Position numbers and translations under genes: made by a program. DNA of 64,000 nt, taken from positions 1,616,398-1,680,397 of the forward strand of contig JASEVX010000032.1 of assembly GCA_031761405.1 (NCBI GenBank), written 5' to 3'. The notes under the pieces were generated by a model. The model saw nothing but the letters and a program-made list of their open reading frames with translations, had not been told where the DNA came from and searched no databases. Of the stretch, positions 31,740 through 44,252 are shown one piece after another. This DNA is from Serripes groenlandicus. Taxonomy: Eukaryota > Mollusca > Bivalvia > Cardiida > Cardiidae. Positions within the stretch are counted from its first letter, which is position 1. Every line of letters begins with the position of its first letter.

Positions 31740-33265
31740 TGTCAGGATAGCTAAATCATGTCAGGATAGGTCAATAGATGAGTTATCTCAAGACCATATA
31801 TGTGACTGAGAGCTATCAATATAGTTAACTAATCTCACCATATATGTGAATGAGAGTTATCAAGATAACTAAACGATTTTACCCGTAGCTAAGAGCTAGC
31901 TATAAAGTTCAAAATATGTCATCACGTGGATAAGATATCTTCGGATAACCCACCGATGTCATTACCATGGATGAGTTATCATGCTAGCTCAATGATGTCA
32001 CCATCTGGTTGAGTGCTATAAGGATATTCACATCGTTTAACCCAGTAGCTAGGAGCCATCAGGATAACCCAATAATAACACCTCATGAATGAAAGCTATC
32101 AGGATAGCTAAATCAGTTTACCCGTGGATGAAAGCTATCAGGATAGCTAAACCAGTTCATATCATGCTTGAAAGTTATCAAGATGATAAATCATTTCACC
32201 CGGTAGCTGAGAGCTATCAAGACAGCTAACTGATATCTCTCCGTGGTGTGGAATTATTAAGATAGCTTAATTTCATCCCCACGATGAGACCTATCAAGAT
32301 ACTGAATGATTTCATCCGTAGGTGTAAGCTATTAGGATAGCCCAACGATTTAATTCTCTGCCTGGGATCTATATGGTTAGTGTAGTCATTTCATCTCGAA
32401 GCTAAGAGCTATCAGATGAGCCAAATTAGTTCACCTTGTATATTTCATATATCTCTATATTAGAGTTTCAGGATAGCTTAATGGTTTAACCCTCTAGCTG
32501 GGAGCTATAAGGATAGCCCAATCGTTTCACCCTGTAAATGAGGGCTTTCATGATAATGTTTTTACTTGTGTATGAGAGCTATAAGGGTAGCCCAACTATA
32601 TAATTCAATAATGTTAGGATAGCTAATTAATTTCACCTTTTTGATTAGTTAATAAGATATGTTGTATGAGCTATCGGGAAAGTCCGATGATATCATGCAA
32701 TTACTAAGATATATCGAGCTAGCTAAACGATGCCACCTGTGGATGAGAGCTATTATGATAGCTAAATGATGTGACCTCGTGAATGAGATATATCAGGATA
32801 GCTAAATGGTTTCACCCCTTGGATGAGAGCTATCAGGATGGTTAAACAGTCTCACCCCGTGGACGAGAGCTATTATGATAGCTAAATCACGTCACCCCGT
32901 GGATGAGAGCTACGTTGTATTATGATAGCTAAACGATGTCGCCCTGTGGATGAGTTCTACCAGGATAGCTAAATGATGTCATCCCGTGGATGAAAGCTAT
33001 TATGATAGCTAAATGGTGTCACGCCTTGGACGAGAGCTATCGAGAGGTTTATACGATGTCACCAAATAAATGAGAGCTATCAAGATAGCTAAATGATTTC
33101 ATCCCGTGGTTGTTAGCTACCAGGATAGCCCAATTATTTCATTTTGTTGCTAAGATATATCAGGAACACCCAATAATGTCAACCCATGAATGTATGGGAA
33201 CTATCAAAAGAGCGTAATGGATTAATCCTGTGGCTCAGAACTATAATGCTTTATTCCATGATAAT
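31740..33265. repeat. 40-bp-unit minisatellite at the start of duplication copy 2
   Basis: Same family as 12618-14330, with GAGAGCTATCAGGATAGCTAA-type units. It is more diverged at the left (31740-32690) and closer to consensus at 32700-33110. Confidence 0.85.
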
Positions 33266-33394
33266 ACTTTCTAACATGAATAATTTTCATATTATGTCTT
33301 GATTATATCTTATCATTTTTATTTGGATAAAAAGACTGGTGTGCATATTTGGCCGATGCAAAGTGTATGAAAATGACTAAGGCAGTTTTTTATA

Positions 33395-33765
33395 GGACTC
33401 GACCGGGTTGACTTCGGTTTATAAACGTTGAACTGTATAGGTTGGAAACAGTGTAAATTGTATATCACGGTTCATCAACGATGGCTGTGTTGTCCTTCTT
33501 ATTGTCTTTGTAACATTCATTCAGACTGTGTCAAATCTGAACCAGTCAGTCAATTCCCAATCTTAGCACGTGCAGATGTAAGTGTCGACCACATGCGACT
33601 TCGGGGACACTCTTCGTTTAAAGAAAAACTGGATGGAAGGTTATGGAAGGTTATGTATAATACAGAAAAGATATCTTACTTTAGACTGTATATGTCAAAC
33701 TTTGACCTAAAAGGATACCCGGATCATAAAGAGATATGGCGAAAGGGTTAAATCTCCACCTTATA
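33395..33765 (+). pseudogene. Repeat A fragment, copy 3 (5' part)
   Basis: Carries the first coding piece, with the WKQC(K/R)LYIT and DHMRLRGHSSFKE parts, then passes straight into AAAGGGTTAAATCTCC and block B. The middle and 3' pieces are missing. Confidence 0.55.
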
Positions 33766-33784
33766 CAAACACATATTGGCACAT

Positions 33785-34900
33785 CTAAATGAAGAAAAAT
33801 TTGGAAACTGTATGCCTAATCATTTGCCTACAGACAATAAAGGCGCTCGTGAGACTTTGCGGGTGAGCAGGCTCATCGGAGTTTTTATTGTACGTAAAAA
33901 AAAGAGGACCCTTAAAAAGCTTGTAACGGTTTATTTATAGGGAATGCTGCTGCAGATTTGTTGTTTGCGGGAAAGGGTTAACTCGACATTAAGGCCAGTT
34001 TATAAGTATTTACTTTCTTTACCCACAACAGTTAGTGATTGATAAGTGTGAAAATAAACGGAGATGTGATTCCTACATGCACCAAATCTACAGCATGATA
34101 TTTTGTAATAGAATTAGGACAATATAAAAAGAAATAAAGAGAATATGTACTGAAACGGGTTGAAGAGATTGTGCCAAAAGGAGTAACTGTTTCACGGAGG
34201 AAAGGTGGGTGGGTGGGTTATATAATACATTGTGGTTTCTTGGTAAACACCGGAGTATTTCTCATAACTACTTAAAGCACTTAGTCTTAAACCCTTTCCC
34301 AAATCAGTTGAAGTCGAATTATGAGGGTCACAGTAGCGTTTGTAAAAAATGAATGACCGAGACTCAAGTCGAACTCACGTACCTTTGATGGATAATACCC
34401 CGTACGGTCCAAGCATTGGTTATTAAAAAGAGACGACAGTGCAAGATTAGCATCTGAATAGTCGAATAAACTTTAATAGTTTAGCAATATAAACTATATT
34501 CATATAAGACAAATTGTAAATATAGTTGATGGTCTTGGGCATAAGAGTACCTTTTAAGACTCAAGTTCATGGATATTGTTGCTAAAACAATTGTCCATTG
34601 TTTCTTAAAATTACCGGAAGATAATTGAATCTTATCATCATGTACATGTATATTTAATTGCCAGTCACGTGACAGATAGTTCAATGAACACAAGTTACCA
34701 TTGAACCTTTGATACGGGACTTCTATTCCCAGTTATATTTACCAGCGCATAACGAACGAGTACGTCTGCACGAGTTTGTAATGGAATGGTTAAATTACGA
34801 GGTATTCTAGTATGAAGCGTTCAATGGTAAATAAATTACACAAATACATGTACGATCGATGAATATTTATTTAATTTTTAGTAACTGACATTATATTTTG
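33785..34900. repeat. Block B, copy 3 (Y type)
   Basis: Matches 17200-18000, including the small MITE and the sequence after it. An extra GGTGGGTGGGTGGG run lies near 34204. MITE remnants at 33945-33985 (GCTGCTGCAGATTTGTTG) and 34290. Confidence 0.7.
34695..34830. mobile_element. Small 136-bp MITE, second copy
   Basis: TTACCATTGAACC at the left and CGTTCAATGGTAA at the right; same insertion point in block B as the copy at 17794-17924. Confidence 0.65.
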
Positions 34901-34929
34901 ATAAAAGTAACGTCCTGTCTTAGACCAAT

Positions 34930-35240
34930 TAATTCATCCTGTTGCTAAGGTATATCAGGAACACCCTATGATGTCGAGAGCTATTAGGGTAGCTAAATGG
35001 TGTCACGCCTTCGACGAGAGCTATCTAGATGGTTAAACGATGTCAACCCATGGAGAGCTATCCAGATAGCTAAATGATTTCCTCCCGTGGTTATTAGCTA
35101 CCAAGATAACCCAAATAGTTCACCCTGTTGCTATGATCTATCAGGAACATCCAATAATGTCAACCTATGAATGGGAGCTATCAAGATAGCGCAATGGGTT
35201 AATCCTGTGGCTCAGAGCTATAAGGCTGGATTCCATGATA
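34930..35240. repeat. 40-bp-unit minisatellite, short array
   Basis: Degenerate units (GAGAGCTATCTAGATGGTTAAACG and similar) ending in the same CTCAGAGCTATAAGGCTGGATT flank that precedes the other block A copies. Confidence 0.75.
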
Positions 35241-36609
35241 CTTCTTTCTTATATGAATAATTCCCATATTCTGTCTTGATTTGTTCTTCAGCTGCAGTTG
35301 TGGAATATTTAGGAAAGGATTTAAAACTGTTACGTCTTTTTTCTATAATATTTCTATCGGAAAGTCCAAATTGTATATTTTATTATTTTTATATAGATTA
35401 AAAGACTGGTGTGCAGATCGGCCGATGCAAAGTGTATGAACATGACTAAGGCAGTTTTTTATAGAACTCGACCGGGTTGACTAAGGTTTATAAACGTTGA
35501 ACTGTATGGGCTGGAAAGAGTGTTGATTGTATATCACGGATCAGCAACGATGGCTGTGTTGTCCTTCTTATTGTCTTTGTGACATGCAATCAGACGGTGT
35601 AAGTCTTAACCTGCCAATCAATTCCCACGTGCAGATTCCAGTGTAGACCACGTGCGACTTTGGGGACACTCTCAGTTTAAAGAGGATGTAAGGCTATAAT
35701 ACAGAGATGAACTCTAACATTAGACTGTATATGTTAAACTTTGACCTTAAATGAAAGCCCTATCATTAAGATGTCAGGCAAGACAAATCCAGAAATATCG
35801 TCATTTATACTGCAGAAAGTGTTCTATTGACTGGCTTTGGAAGGCCTGCAAGACAAATTCATTTTGTGAACAAATACATCAAAGATAGTCAAAAATTTGG
35901 TGGTACAAACGAGCCTCTCATGCGTTATTTTCTGATGGAGGCTAAAACCATTACGGAAACATCACGCATAGGTACTGTGGAGAGGTTTCGTTCAAGGGAT
36001 CTTGATATCAATGTCGACACGTCTAAATGTCCCAATCAATTTAGACTAGATGCAGCCTCGACGGAACTGTTCCGTCAACATGCCCTAAGTCACTCCATGG
36101 AGACGTAATATCTAACATTAAAAGCAGAGGAATGATACGCTATGGTGTCGAACTGAAGACGTAGCTGTTCTCGAAAAGCGCTTCATTAAATATAATATTG
36201 ATTGTGAAATCCGGAAATATTGTAATAAGGCATTGCAGAAAATATAAACAGTACATTTTGTTGGAAGGCAAAAGACGTTCAATAGCAATGATGCGGTAAG
36301 ACAATCTGCTCACTATAAGATGTTCTTGATTCTAAAAGAGGTCCTCGTTACATTAATAGATTCTTCAGGAGGGGCGGATCTCCATCCAGAGTTGTAAATG
36401 CAAGCTTTGATAAAAACGTTGTCGTCAGTTCCCAGATTACATACAAGTTTGAACTCGGCAAAGATCTAATGCAACTTGCATTGGACAAAGTTTAAGAAAA
36501 CCTGACTAGAGTAACCAATCGTGTTAATCCATCAAACGGAGCAGATATCAATTTCTGGAACCGTTTCAAGTCATGCGTTGATCAGGTTGACAAATTATAA
36601 CTGATATAA

Positions 36610-37740
36610 CCTTTATACAAAAAAAAACCATAAATGGTTTTTTTCGCTTATAGGTAACAGGTGTGAGATTTTTTTTTTTTTTTTTTTTTTTCAATAACCC
36701 ATGAAGCTTTTTGAAATGAAACTGGAAAAATACATGGGGGCCGCCATTTTGGATATGTATAAAAAGCAGACGTAAAACACAGATTGAAAATTATTGTCTT
36801 TTTTTTTATTTTTTTTTAAATCGGTATTTTGGGTATGTATAAAAAGAGCAGAAAAACACAGATTGAAAATTATTGTCGTCTTTTTAATCATTTTTTTAAA
36901 ATCGATATTTAAGATCATTTAAGTGCTGTGTTATGTGGGAATTAACATTTGTACGAAAAGTTAAAAATAAATGGAAATCTGTAAGAAATATGTGTTCCCG
37001 TTCGTCAAAAAACCGACAGCATTAGCCTTCTACGCCCGAAACTAAATTTTGACTGTATCGTAGCCAAAGAAGGACGTGACGTCATTTCCGTTACACTTCA
37101 TATTGGCGTAACGTCAATGGAGCGACGTCGTTTCCCGCAAAAAAGTGGTATCAACATGAAAGACCCCAAATTCCTATACATGAGCTATTGACTCACTCAT
37201 TCAAAGTATAATTATTTATCAAACATTGTGGCAAAAGGATAACTTTCTCATAAGAAGCAATTGTTCTTGTGGCGACAATCTTTTCCTAAATAGTCTGTTG
37301 CATAGGCCTCAGAAACCGTCTCTAATAGGGAAAGGGTTTAGCAGAAATGTGACCCCATATATAATTTGTTCCAGTCATATTGACTGGTTAAAAAAGGCAG
37401 TCGCCAGGTGGCATCAGAAAAGGGCTGATCTATTTGCTGCTTTGCCAAAATGCAGGTGATCGATTAAGGATCATCTTGGCCCTCATGTTTTAATCTCGTT
37501 CATTATAAATGTATTCCTTGATTTTCTGAAAGTCTTTACTTTATTATTTTCTGTTCAAATAATAGACAACAGCAATACGTATTCCAAATATGTTTTAATA
37601 ATGCAAGAAACATGACATTAACATTATTATTGTCTAGTCAATTACTTATAAATCCTTTGTTATGGCCAAAGTATGCTCTTTAATTTTTGTTTATAATTAT
37701 CTTGCGTTTTTTTTTTCGTAAATAGGTAGCACCTATAGAT
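36610..37740. other. Insertion of about 1.1 kb in repeat A copy 4
   Basis: Absent from copy 1, where the flanks are 70-100 bp apart. It starts with A/T homopolymers (poly-T at 36668-36690) and holds two near-copies of TTTTGGRTATGTATAAAAAG with ACACAGATTGAAAATTATTG (36750-36870). It also holds a CRE-like TGACGTCA within GGACGTGACGTCATTTCCG and a MITE copy (37221-37340). No coding frame is recognised. Confidence 0.5.
37221..37340. mobile_element. piggyBac-like MITE, short copy
   Basis: AACATTGTGGCAAAAGGATAA, AAGAAGCAATTGTTCTTG, AGTCTGTTGCATAGGC and the right end AATAGGGAAAGGGTTTA. The left end is missing. Confidence 0.6.
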
Positions 37741-38418
37741 ATATTACGACGGATCTGAACTTCTCACCTATGCTTAAAAGGTGGCGGACCGTCTCGAAAG
37801 AGACCACGATATTTATATCCGTAGGGCAATTTACCCGTGTGTTGTCTCCATATATGGAGTTACGGATGAGGACTACCGATGTTATCCTGACACACAGACG
37901 GCATAGTCCAACAACGAGAAAGTAGGTACTTTGTTAATCTTCAACAACGGGGTGCCCTTAAATATGTGTATTAAAGAAGAGCTGCATACCGTACAAAATA
38001 TTCTGGACAACAGCATTCACTCCGGTTTGCCCGACTTGAAGCGAACCATCGATGACGTGACAACAACTGGAGCTGATGGAGTCGTTATCGTTCCAACAAC
38101 AGTTTATCAAATAGCCCAAACACAAACAGCGGAGAGGGTGCTTTAGGTGAAAACACAGACAACAGAACCCCTTTTCCCGCAAATGATGAATTCACAGCTA
38201 ACGACTTTGAACACATTCAGACAAATAATCATGGAAAATATTAATTGATAAAGATAGACGTGAAATGATTTGTATTGACCATAGTTAAAACAATGTGGAA
38301 AATGAATGAATTGCAAGTAGGAAAGGGTTGATTCAAAATATAGTAAAAAAACACGTACATGTATGTTTCACGTTTGGAATCATTTTACTTAATACGATAA
38401 TAGGACGTTTTTCACTCC

Positions 38419-38630
38419 GAAAATATATTCCCACATATAACAAATTTTCAGCAGATGATTAAGATTACATTTATGTTTCAGTATGAAACAACCATGTATG
38501 TGAAGGTATAACTAGATGGATAAGATCGCACACAATGAGGCAAAAGGTGATATTACTTATGATGCACCAATGTTTTAAGAAGTTGTTTGCTACAAAGGCG
38601 TCAGAGAGCAATTTACGCGGGAAATGTTAA
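38419..38630. mobile_element. piggyBac-like MITE in block C, copy 2
   Basis: Counterpart of 14896-15107. Left CCCACATATAACAAATTTTCAG, right end CGCGGGAAATGTTAA. Confidence 0.6.
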
Positions 38631-38857
38631 ATAAAACGATATAAAGGATTGTAATTAATATACAGGATAGAAAACCTGTTGGGAAAAAGAGATATTTTTA
38701 TTTCGAGCAATGTCTCATTTCTCAAACAATACCTCTGCAGCAAAGGCGTCAACTGTTATCTGAATTAGTGATTAAATCCTTTCCCAAATACAACAAGTGT
38801 TCAGGTCCCGACTTTAAAAATACGGCAATACTCTATAAACAGACGCATACATATTGA

Positions 38858-38956
38858 ATAAAGTTCAAAACATTGTGGCAAGAGCAATTTATCATTTTGT
38901 AACAAATCATTTGATGCAGATGTGTCAGAAAGCTTCTGTATGTGGGAAAGGATAAA
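38858..38956. mobile_element. piggyBac-like MITE, short copy present only in duplication copy 2
   Basis: AAACATTGTGGCAAGAGCAA, TTTGATGCAGATGTGTCAG and TATGTGGGAAAGGATAAA. The matching position in copy 1 (about 15270) lacks it. Confidence 0.6.
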
Positions 38957-39334
38957 TCACTTCCTATGATTTTCATTGTACATTACTCAATTGCTGTTCT
39001 GTTACAATGTTCTTTTTTCAGCAGTCCTCCAAATTCGACCATTGAAATGACTTTGGTTAATGGGATAAAATACGTTGAATAGCTTTTAATTAATTTTTCG
39101 AAATTATTTCCATTGTATCATTTGATCAACTTTTAATTTCGAAGTTATACATATAACCACGTGTTTAGAAATTCCCGTGGTTTACTTGCGAAAACAACAA
39201 CAACAACAATAATTAATTACTGCTCCTAAATTGTGTATCAGTTACAATATGAAAGTTCATTTATATTTTCGCAATAATTGCTTCTTATCATTTCCACACT
39301 TTTTCTTGTTTGAAGAGAAAAAGGATGCAATGTC

Positions 39335-39590
39335 TCCATGCAGCTCAGTCGGTAGCGACACAGGCTGTCTTTCCAGGAGATGTGAGTTCGAATCCTATCT
39401 CGGCGAACACTTTTTCCGACTCTTGACAAAAGTAACTGTGTCAAAAGGTCATTCGTCTTTCACCATTGGGCTAATAGTCTATGTGGACAACCAGCCAGTT
39501 TCTTGGAAAGTATGATATGTCGCGCACTGGTGATAGAAAGCTAGGACACAAATGATTAGATGAACTGGCCGCTGTTAATAAAGCAATCAA
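39335..39590 (+). mobile_element. tRNA-headed SINE, second family, copy 2
   Basis: CAGCTCAGTCGGTAGCGACA and GATGTGAGTTCGAATCC in the head, CACCATTGGGCTAATAGTC in the body. Allelic by position to 15565-15815, so it was present before the segmental duplication. Confidence 0.8.
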
Positions 39591-39619
39591 TCTTTAGAGG
39601 TTTAAATATCTTGGTTTAA

Positions 39620-39747
39620 TAAATTATTCAATAAAGTTGGAAACATTGTGTGCTTATTATGCGATTTTTCTTTCATTTGTCACAAGGTTTTCAAAAGTTG
39701 AATGCTGCAGATACGTCAAAATGCGTCTATAAGAGGGACATGGTTAA
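39620..39747. mobile_element. piggyBac-like MITE, short copy (counterpart of 15853-15989)
   Basis: GGAAACATTGTGTGC, GCTTATTATGCGATTTTTC, AATGCTGCAGATACGTC and AGAGGGACATGGTTAA. The AAAAGAAGAAATT piece of the other copy is deleted. Confidence 0.6.
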
Positions 39748-40364
39748 ATATCTTCCTGATACAAACACGTGTAGGCACACCTGAATGAAGACAACTTTAA
39801 GAATAATTGTAGGAAAAGGCGAAAATGCTCCTAACAAGCAATTTCTTCTTTTCCCACGAATGTTTTCTTTTTCCCCTAAGATAATTGCTTATTATTTCGA
39901 GATTTTGGCCTTAAACTGTCGCTAGATGTGGGATATATTAACCTATTGCCCTGAAGAGGTTTCCACTATGCAGAGGTGACTGAATACGTCGCTTTCAACG
40001 ATATTTCAGTAAATCAGTGAAGTCACATCAGTTGATAATATAGCCCGTCCATCGAAAAGTTACAACGTCGTAGACATAGACAAACCTAAAATCTACACTT
40101 TTCATGTATAACAGACACCGACTTGTTGTGAGCTTCGGTCAAATTGTGTCGATTCTCATAAGAAATGGCAGGTGTACAGACCGATCTGACCATACACGGA
40201 TCAGAAATGTCGACGTAAAATCATATAGCTCTATCTCAACACCGGAAATCCTGTCACCGCGTTTTCTCACTTGAATACGCATTCTGACGCATATAAAGCA
40301 GTCGACCTTTGATCAATAATTACACTTTCTTTTATCGACATTGACTGCAGTGTCCAAATATGTC

Positions 40365-40475
40365 CAAATATGCCAAAGCGCATTTGATAATCTGGAACTG
40401 ATTAGCTATCAATAGTTCGTGGTTAAGTATATAACCCAAATATTGTTGAACGTATATACTAAAGAAACAAAACAA
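40365..40475 (+). mobile_element. SINE-like element, third family, truncated
   Basis: Body and tail only: CTGATTAGCTATCAATAG, ACCCAAATATTGTTGAACG and a final AAACAAAACAAA. The counterpart at 16665-16905 has the head. Confidence 0.5.
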
Positions 40476-40565
40476 ATAAACGTTGATTATTGTGTGTGAC
40501 TTGATTTGTACGGTGTAGGCGCTATACAACAGGCCTGATTCACTGCGGTTAATTTTAATCGGTAT

Positions 40566-40762
40566 ATGCCGAGTGGTTTAGCGTCGAGGATTTTGGACCG
40601 GTCGTCCCGGGTTCGGAACAAAGTCGCGGCGGTCATGGTGGAGTAATCTTTGGTACACTTTCTACCCTAGTAACCAGACCGTTCAGAGTATCGAGAATAA
40701 ATCAACTATTATCATGATGTCACTGAAATAATGTTTTAAACGTTGTAAAGCCCCAATAAAAT
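40566..40762 (+). mobile_element. tRNA-headed SINE, counterpart of 16927-17137
   Basis: ATGCCGAGTGGTTTAGCG and CCCGGGTTCGGAAC in the head, tail GATGTCACTGAAATAATG then CCCCAATAAAATGA. Its B box is more degraded than in copy 1. Confidence 0.75.
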
Positions 40763-40829
40763 GATTTTGACTTCGTGCTACGAATTTGGGTCTAATTGAC
40801 TCTCCGTAACGGGCTCGTATGAAGGGAAA

Positions 40830-42125
40830 TTGACGTAAAGATAAACGAGGCTGTGGTTCTATTATTTTGTAAAATGATAACTGTATGCCTAATTACATTT
40901 TTACAGACAATAAAGGCTCTCGTGAGACTGTGCGGATGAGTCTGTATTGTACGTAAACATTATACGACCCTAAAATCGCTTGAAGCGGTTTATTTACAGA
41001 GTCTGCAGCTGCAGATTTGTTATAAGTGGGAAAGGGTTAACTCGACATTAAGGACAGTGTGTGACAGGTCTATAAGTATTTACTTTCTCGAATCACAACA
41101 GTTAGTGATTGATAAGTGTGTATACAAACGAAGATTTGATTCCTACATGCCCCGAATCTACAGCATGATGTTTTGAATCAGAATTAGGGAAATAAAAAAA
41201 AAGGAATAACATATGTACTGAAACGGGTTGAAGAGATTGTGCCAAACGGAGTAATTGTTTCACGGAGGAAATAAAGAGTAAGTTTACATTGTGGTTTCTT
41301 GGTAAACATCGGAGTTTTCCTCATAACTACTTAAAGCACTTAGTCTTAAACCCTTTCCCACATCAGTTAAAGTCGAATTGGTAGGGTCAAAACAGCTTTT
41401 GTTAAGAACGAGTGACCGATACTAAAGTCGAACTCACGGGCCCTCAGTGGATAATACCAATGTTAGGTCCCAGAATTGGTTATTAAAACGAGGAGACATT
41501 GCAAAATTAGCATCAGAATAGTCGAACAAACTTTAACAGTTTTATAATATAAAATAATTTCATAAGAACAAATTGTAAATATTGTTGATGATCTTGAGCA
41601 TAGGAGTACCACTTTTAAAACTCAAGTGCATGGATATTGTTGATAAAGCACTTGTCTATTGTTTCTTAAAACATTACCGGAAGATAATTGAATCGTTAGT
41701 CATCCAGTATCATCATGTATATTTAATTGTCAGATACATGACAGATAGGTCAGTGAACTTGTTTCAATATCTGTAACTTAACAGAATATTACGAAGACTT
41801 ATTTACAAGATGTCCGATAGTAACAGCCAATGCGTTAAAATTACACAATGTGTTACTTTTGTGCGGAATAGACCAAAACTATGCAAACAGTGGTAATGGG
41901 ATATAAGTTATCCGAATCTAAATATTATCTTAATTTTATACTTTCTTTGTATTGTTTCTGCATATACAAAGCATATTCCCTAAGCGAAAGCAGAACAAAT
42001 CGTGTGACATGTATATACTGTTTAAACAAGAATTTATCTATCTTTGGAAAACTCGGAATGCTTACGTGCCTTCCAGTCTCTGTATATAAATGATATGACG
42101 ATAAGCGTAGCTTTGATAACACATC
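40830..42125. repeat. Block B, copy 4 (X type)
   Basis: Matches 10570-11850, including the 3' part from ATGCAAACAGTGGTAATGGG. It lacks the small MITE. Right ends of the piggyBac-like MITE lie at about 41005-41037 (TAAGTGGGAAAGGGTTAA). Confidence 0.7.
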
Positions 42126-42129
42126 TCAG

Positions 42130-43017
42130 TCCCTATTGTTAAAGTGTTAATACATTATCTACAATGAAGTACTTCACATATCTCTTTCTACAGTAGCTTT
42201 CCATTACTGAATACCATTTCGGGTTCAGAGAGATAACTTGATAGTCGTAGATTATATATAATGTAAATAAAAGTACAAGGATCTATTGAACACTTTTTGA
42301 ATACTTTTTTTAAAAAATGAATTGACAATTTCAATCTTAGTACACAGACCTCCCATATAGTCCGTCACAAAAAAACATAAGGTAACTTTATGGGAAATCA
42401 ACCGGAAAATGGATTTGATCACTTACGCAATAGAAAATACTCAAATGAATGTGCTGTTGAAATATAGAAATTACACAATTGAAAATGAAAAATGAATTTC
42501 TACACTATAAACAGACAAATTCATGATAGCACATGTACATGTCTGCGAATCGAGAGAAAACAGCTTCAAACATTTTTTTGTCATTGATATTGAAGTCCAA
42601 GTGACAACATATAAACCAAAAGATAATCAAATTATTGATAAAAAATAGTTCATATATAAAGAAATAACATATACGGCACATATGTTTTTAGTCAAGGTGC
42701 CGGAATTTCAAAAATCCTTTCGAATGGTCTATATCTACTAGACGCTTTCAGCGGTGTCAAATTGCATGAGTCGTATGAATATATCTATAACTTCAAAAGA
42801 TACGAAAGCGGATGTGGTATATTGGTATCGAAGATAATCTATCACACGGGAGATCCGACTTCGAACCCCGGTCAAGGTTGTTAATTTTCATAGTTCATCG
42901 ATATTGTTTTCAATTTTGTCTAATGTTTTCATCATATGAGCAGTTCAGACGTCTTTTGACACCTTTTGAACCTACTCATTATTACATATTGAGAATTCAC
43001 AAAAATTAAAAGCACTG
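42130..43017. other. Upstream region of B-box gene 2, part 1
   Basis: 42400-42670 matches 18300-18570 and 42690-43017 matches 19790-20135, joined with no trace of the 1.2-kb TIR element. A SINE relic lies at 42815-42875 (GACTTCGAACCCCGG). No gene. Confidence 0.45.
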
Positions 43018-43211
43018 GCTACATTTCAGTTGTTTTGTGACAGCCGTTACTCATTATAAAGCCATGTTAGATGGACCCATGAAATTCGCATTTCCGATAG
43101 TTGAAGTAGTTTAATGTAAAATAATGTCTAGGTAGTGTACATTTCATTATTGTTCTATTATAAGTTAGACACAACCGCCCAACGATATTGTTCCTTTGTT
43201 ACCAAAACTAG

Positions 43212-43757
43212 ATTATGTTCGTCAATTTAAGGAAAGTTTTGAATTAGAAAATTATTTAAATGTTATAACTGATGACAACTTAAGAAATACACATGAGTCG
43301 TTTGCGCTTAAGTTCCCATCATTTAGAAATTGAGCAGGGTAGATTCAATAATATAAACAGAGAAAACAGAATATGCAAAATATGTAACCAAAATGTAGTG
43401 GAAACAGAATTTCATTTTCTTTTAGTATGTACAAAATATAGATCACTTAGATCTAAATATTTATGAAATGTAACATGGCCCTCAATGCAAAAGTTCATAC
43501 CAATATTGTCTTTAACAAACAAAAAGAAACTCTACAATCTTGCTATATATATCAAGGAAGCTATGTCAATTAGAAAAAATACACTTGATGATATTGCTGT
43601 TTCTTAATGTATATTAACATTGAATTGTTTGTATTTGTATGTAATTTTATGTATTAATGTATTATATCTGTCTTTGCCATATATTTTCTTTGTAAATGGC
43701 CAAAGGCAAAAATATTGCTGATTGCCAATATATATGAATGAATGTTAATAAATGAAT
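43212..43757 (+). pseudogene. 5'-truncated LINE, end of ORF2 and 3' UTR
   Basis: The translation reads FKESFELENYL near 43230; after a one-base frameshift near 43295 it reads LRLSSHHLEIEQGRFNNI, then ICKICNQNVVETEFHFLLVC. The C-x2-C...H-x4-C motif and the LEIEQGR lead-in are typical of the ORF2 C-terminus of invertebrate non-LTR retrotransposons (CR1/L2-like clades probable). A stop follows KYL; the frame continues to DDIAVS and stop. The tail GAATGAATGTTAATAAATG ends the element. Absent from duplication copy 1 (near 20155). Confidence 0.75.
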
Positions 43758-44065
43758 GTGTTAATTTAAATCCAATTACATTATATATTTCAAACCAGGC
43801 AAGAAAATTATGCCACCGTTTTCTTTATTATTTAAAATATTCAGAAAATGTTGATACAATTGTTGGTTTTTGCTTTGATGTTAAGGTTGGACTCTCAATA
43901 TAATTTTCATATAGTATATAGCGGACTTCATTTGATTTTGATATGACATGCACAAAGTATTTTGTTCACTATTCAACGACTTCTTGGTAAAGACAGTATA
44001 CAACGCTTTTCTGTAAATACAATATTGTGCTTTCAACTCCAATATTATTCAAAATAAGTACATAA

Positions 44066-44252
44066 CAATAGCATACACAGCGCATAAATGCCAAAGTTAA
44101 AATTTTAAGTAAGAACATATAATGACATTAACACACTAACAATGTGTCGGCTTTCCCCAATTTTATAAAGTCGATACTTTTTTTGTTTTATATTTCCCTT
44201 TAGTATACATGTATTTGTATTATGGGTAAATAAAAGTTGAAATTGAAATTGA
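44066..44252 (+). mobile_element. Retroelement 3' tail insertion
   Basis: A segment of about 187 bp absent from copy 1 (near 20480). It ends AAATAAAAGTTGAAATTGAA, a short-repeat tail like those of non-LTR elements. No coding sequence. Confidence 0.55.

Larger units (their letters stand above)
35500..38145 (+). pseudogene. Decayed protein-coding repeat A, copy 4 (most complete)
   Basis: The longest unbroken piece is 35827-36108, with FGRPARQIHFVNKYIKD, FGGTNEPLMRYFLMEAKT, VERFRSRDLDIN and ELFRQHALSHSMET. Next come NRVNPSNGADINFWNRF (about 36510-36570) and, after an insertion at about 36610-37740, LLIFNNGVPLN to VVIVPTTVYQIAQ (37931-38146). Compared with copy 1, some frameshifts are shared and others private. 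No stop-free full frame exists, and I do not recognise the protein. Confidence 0.55.
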
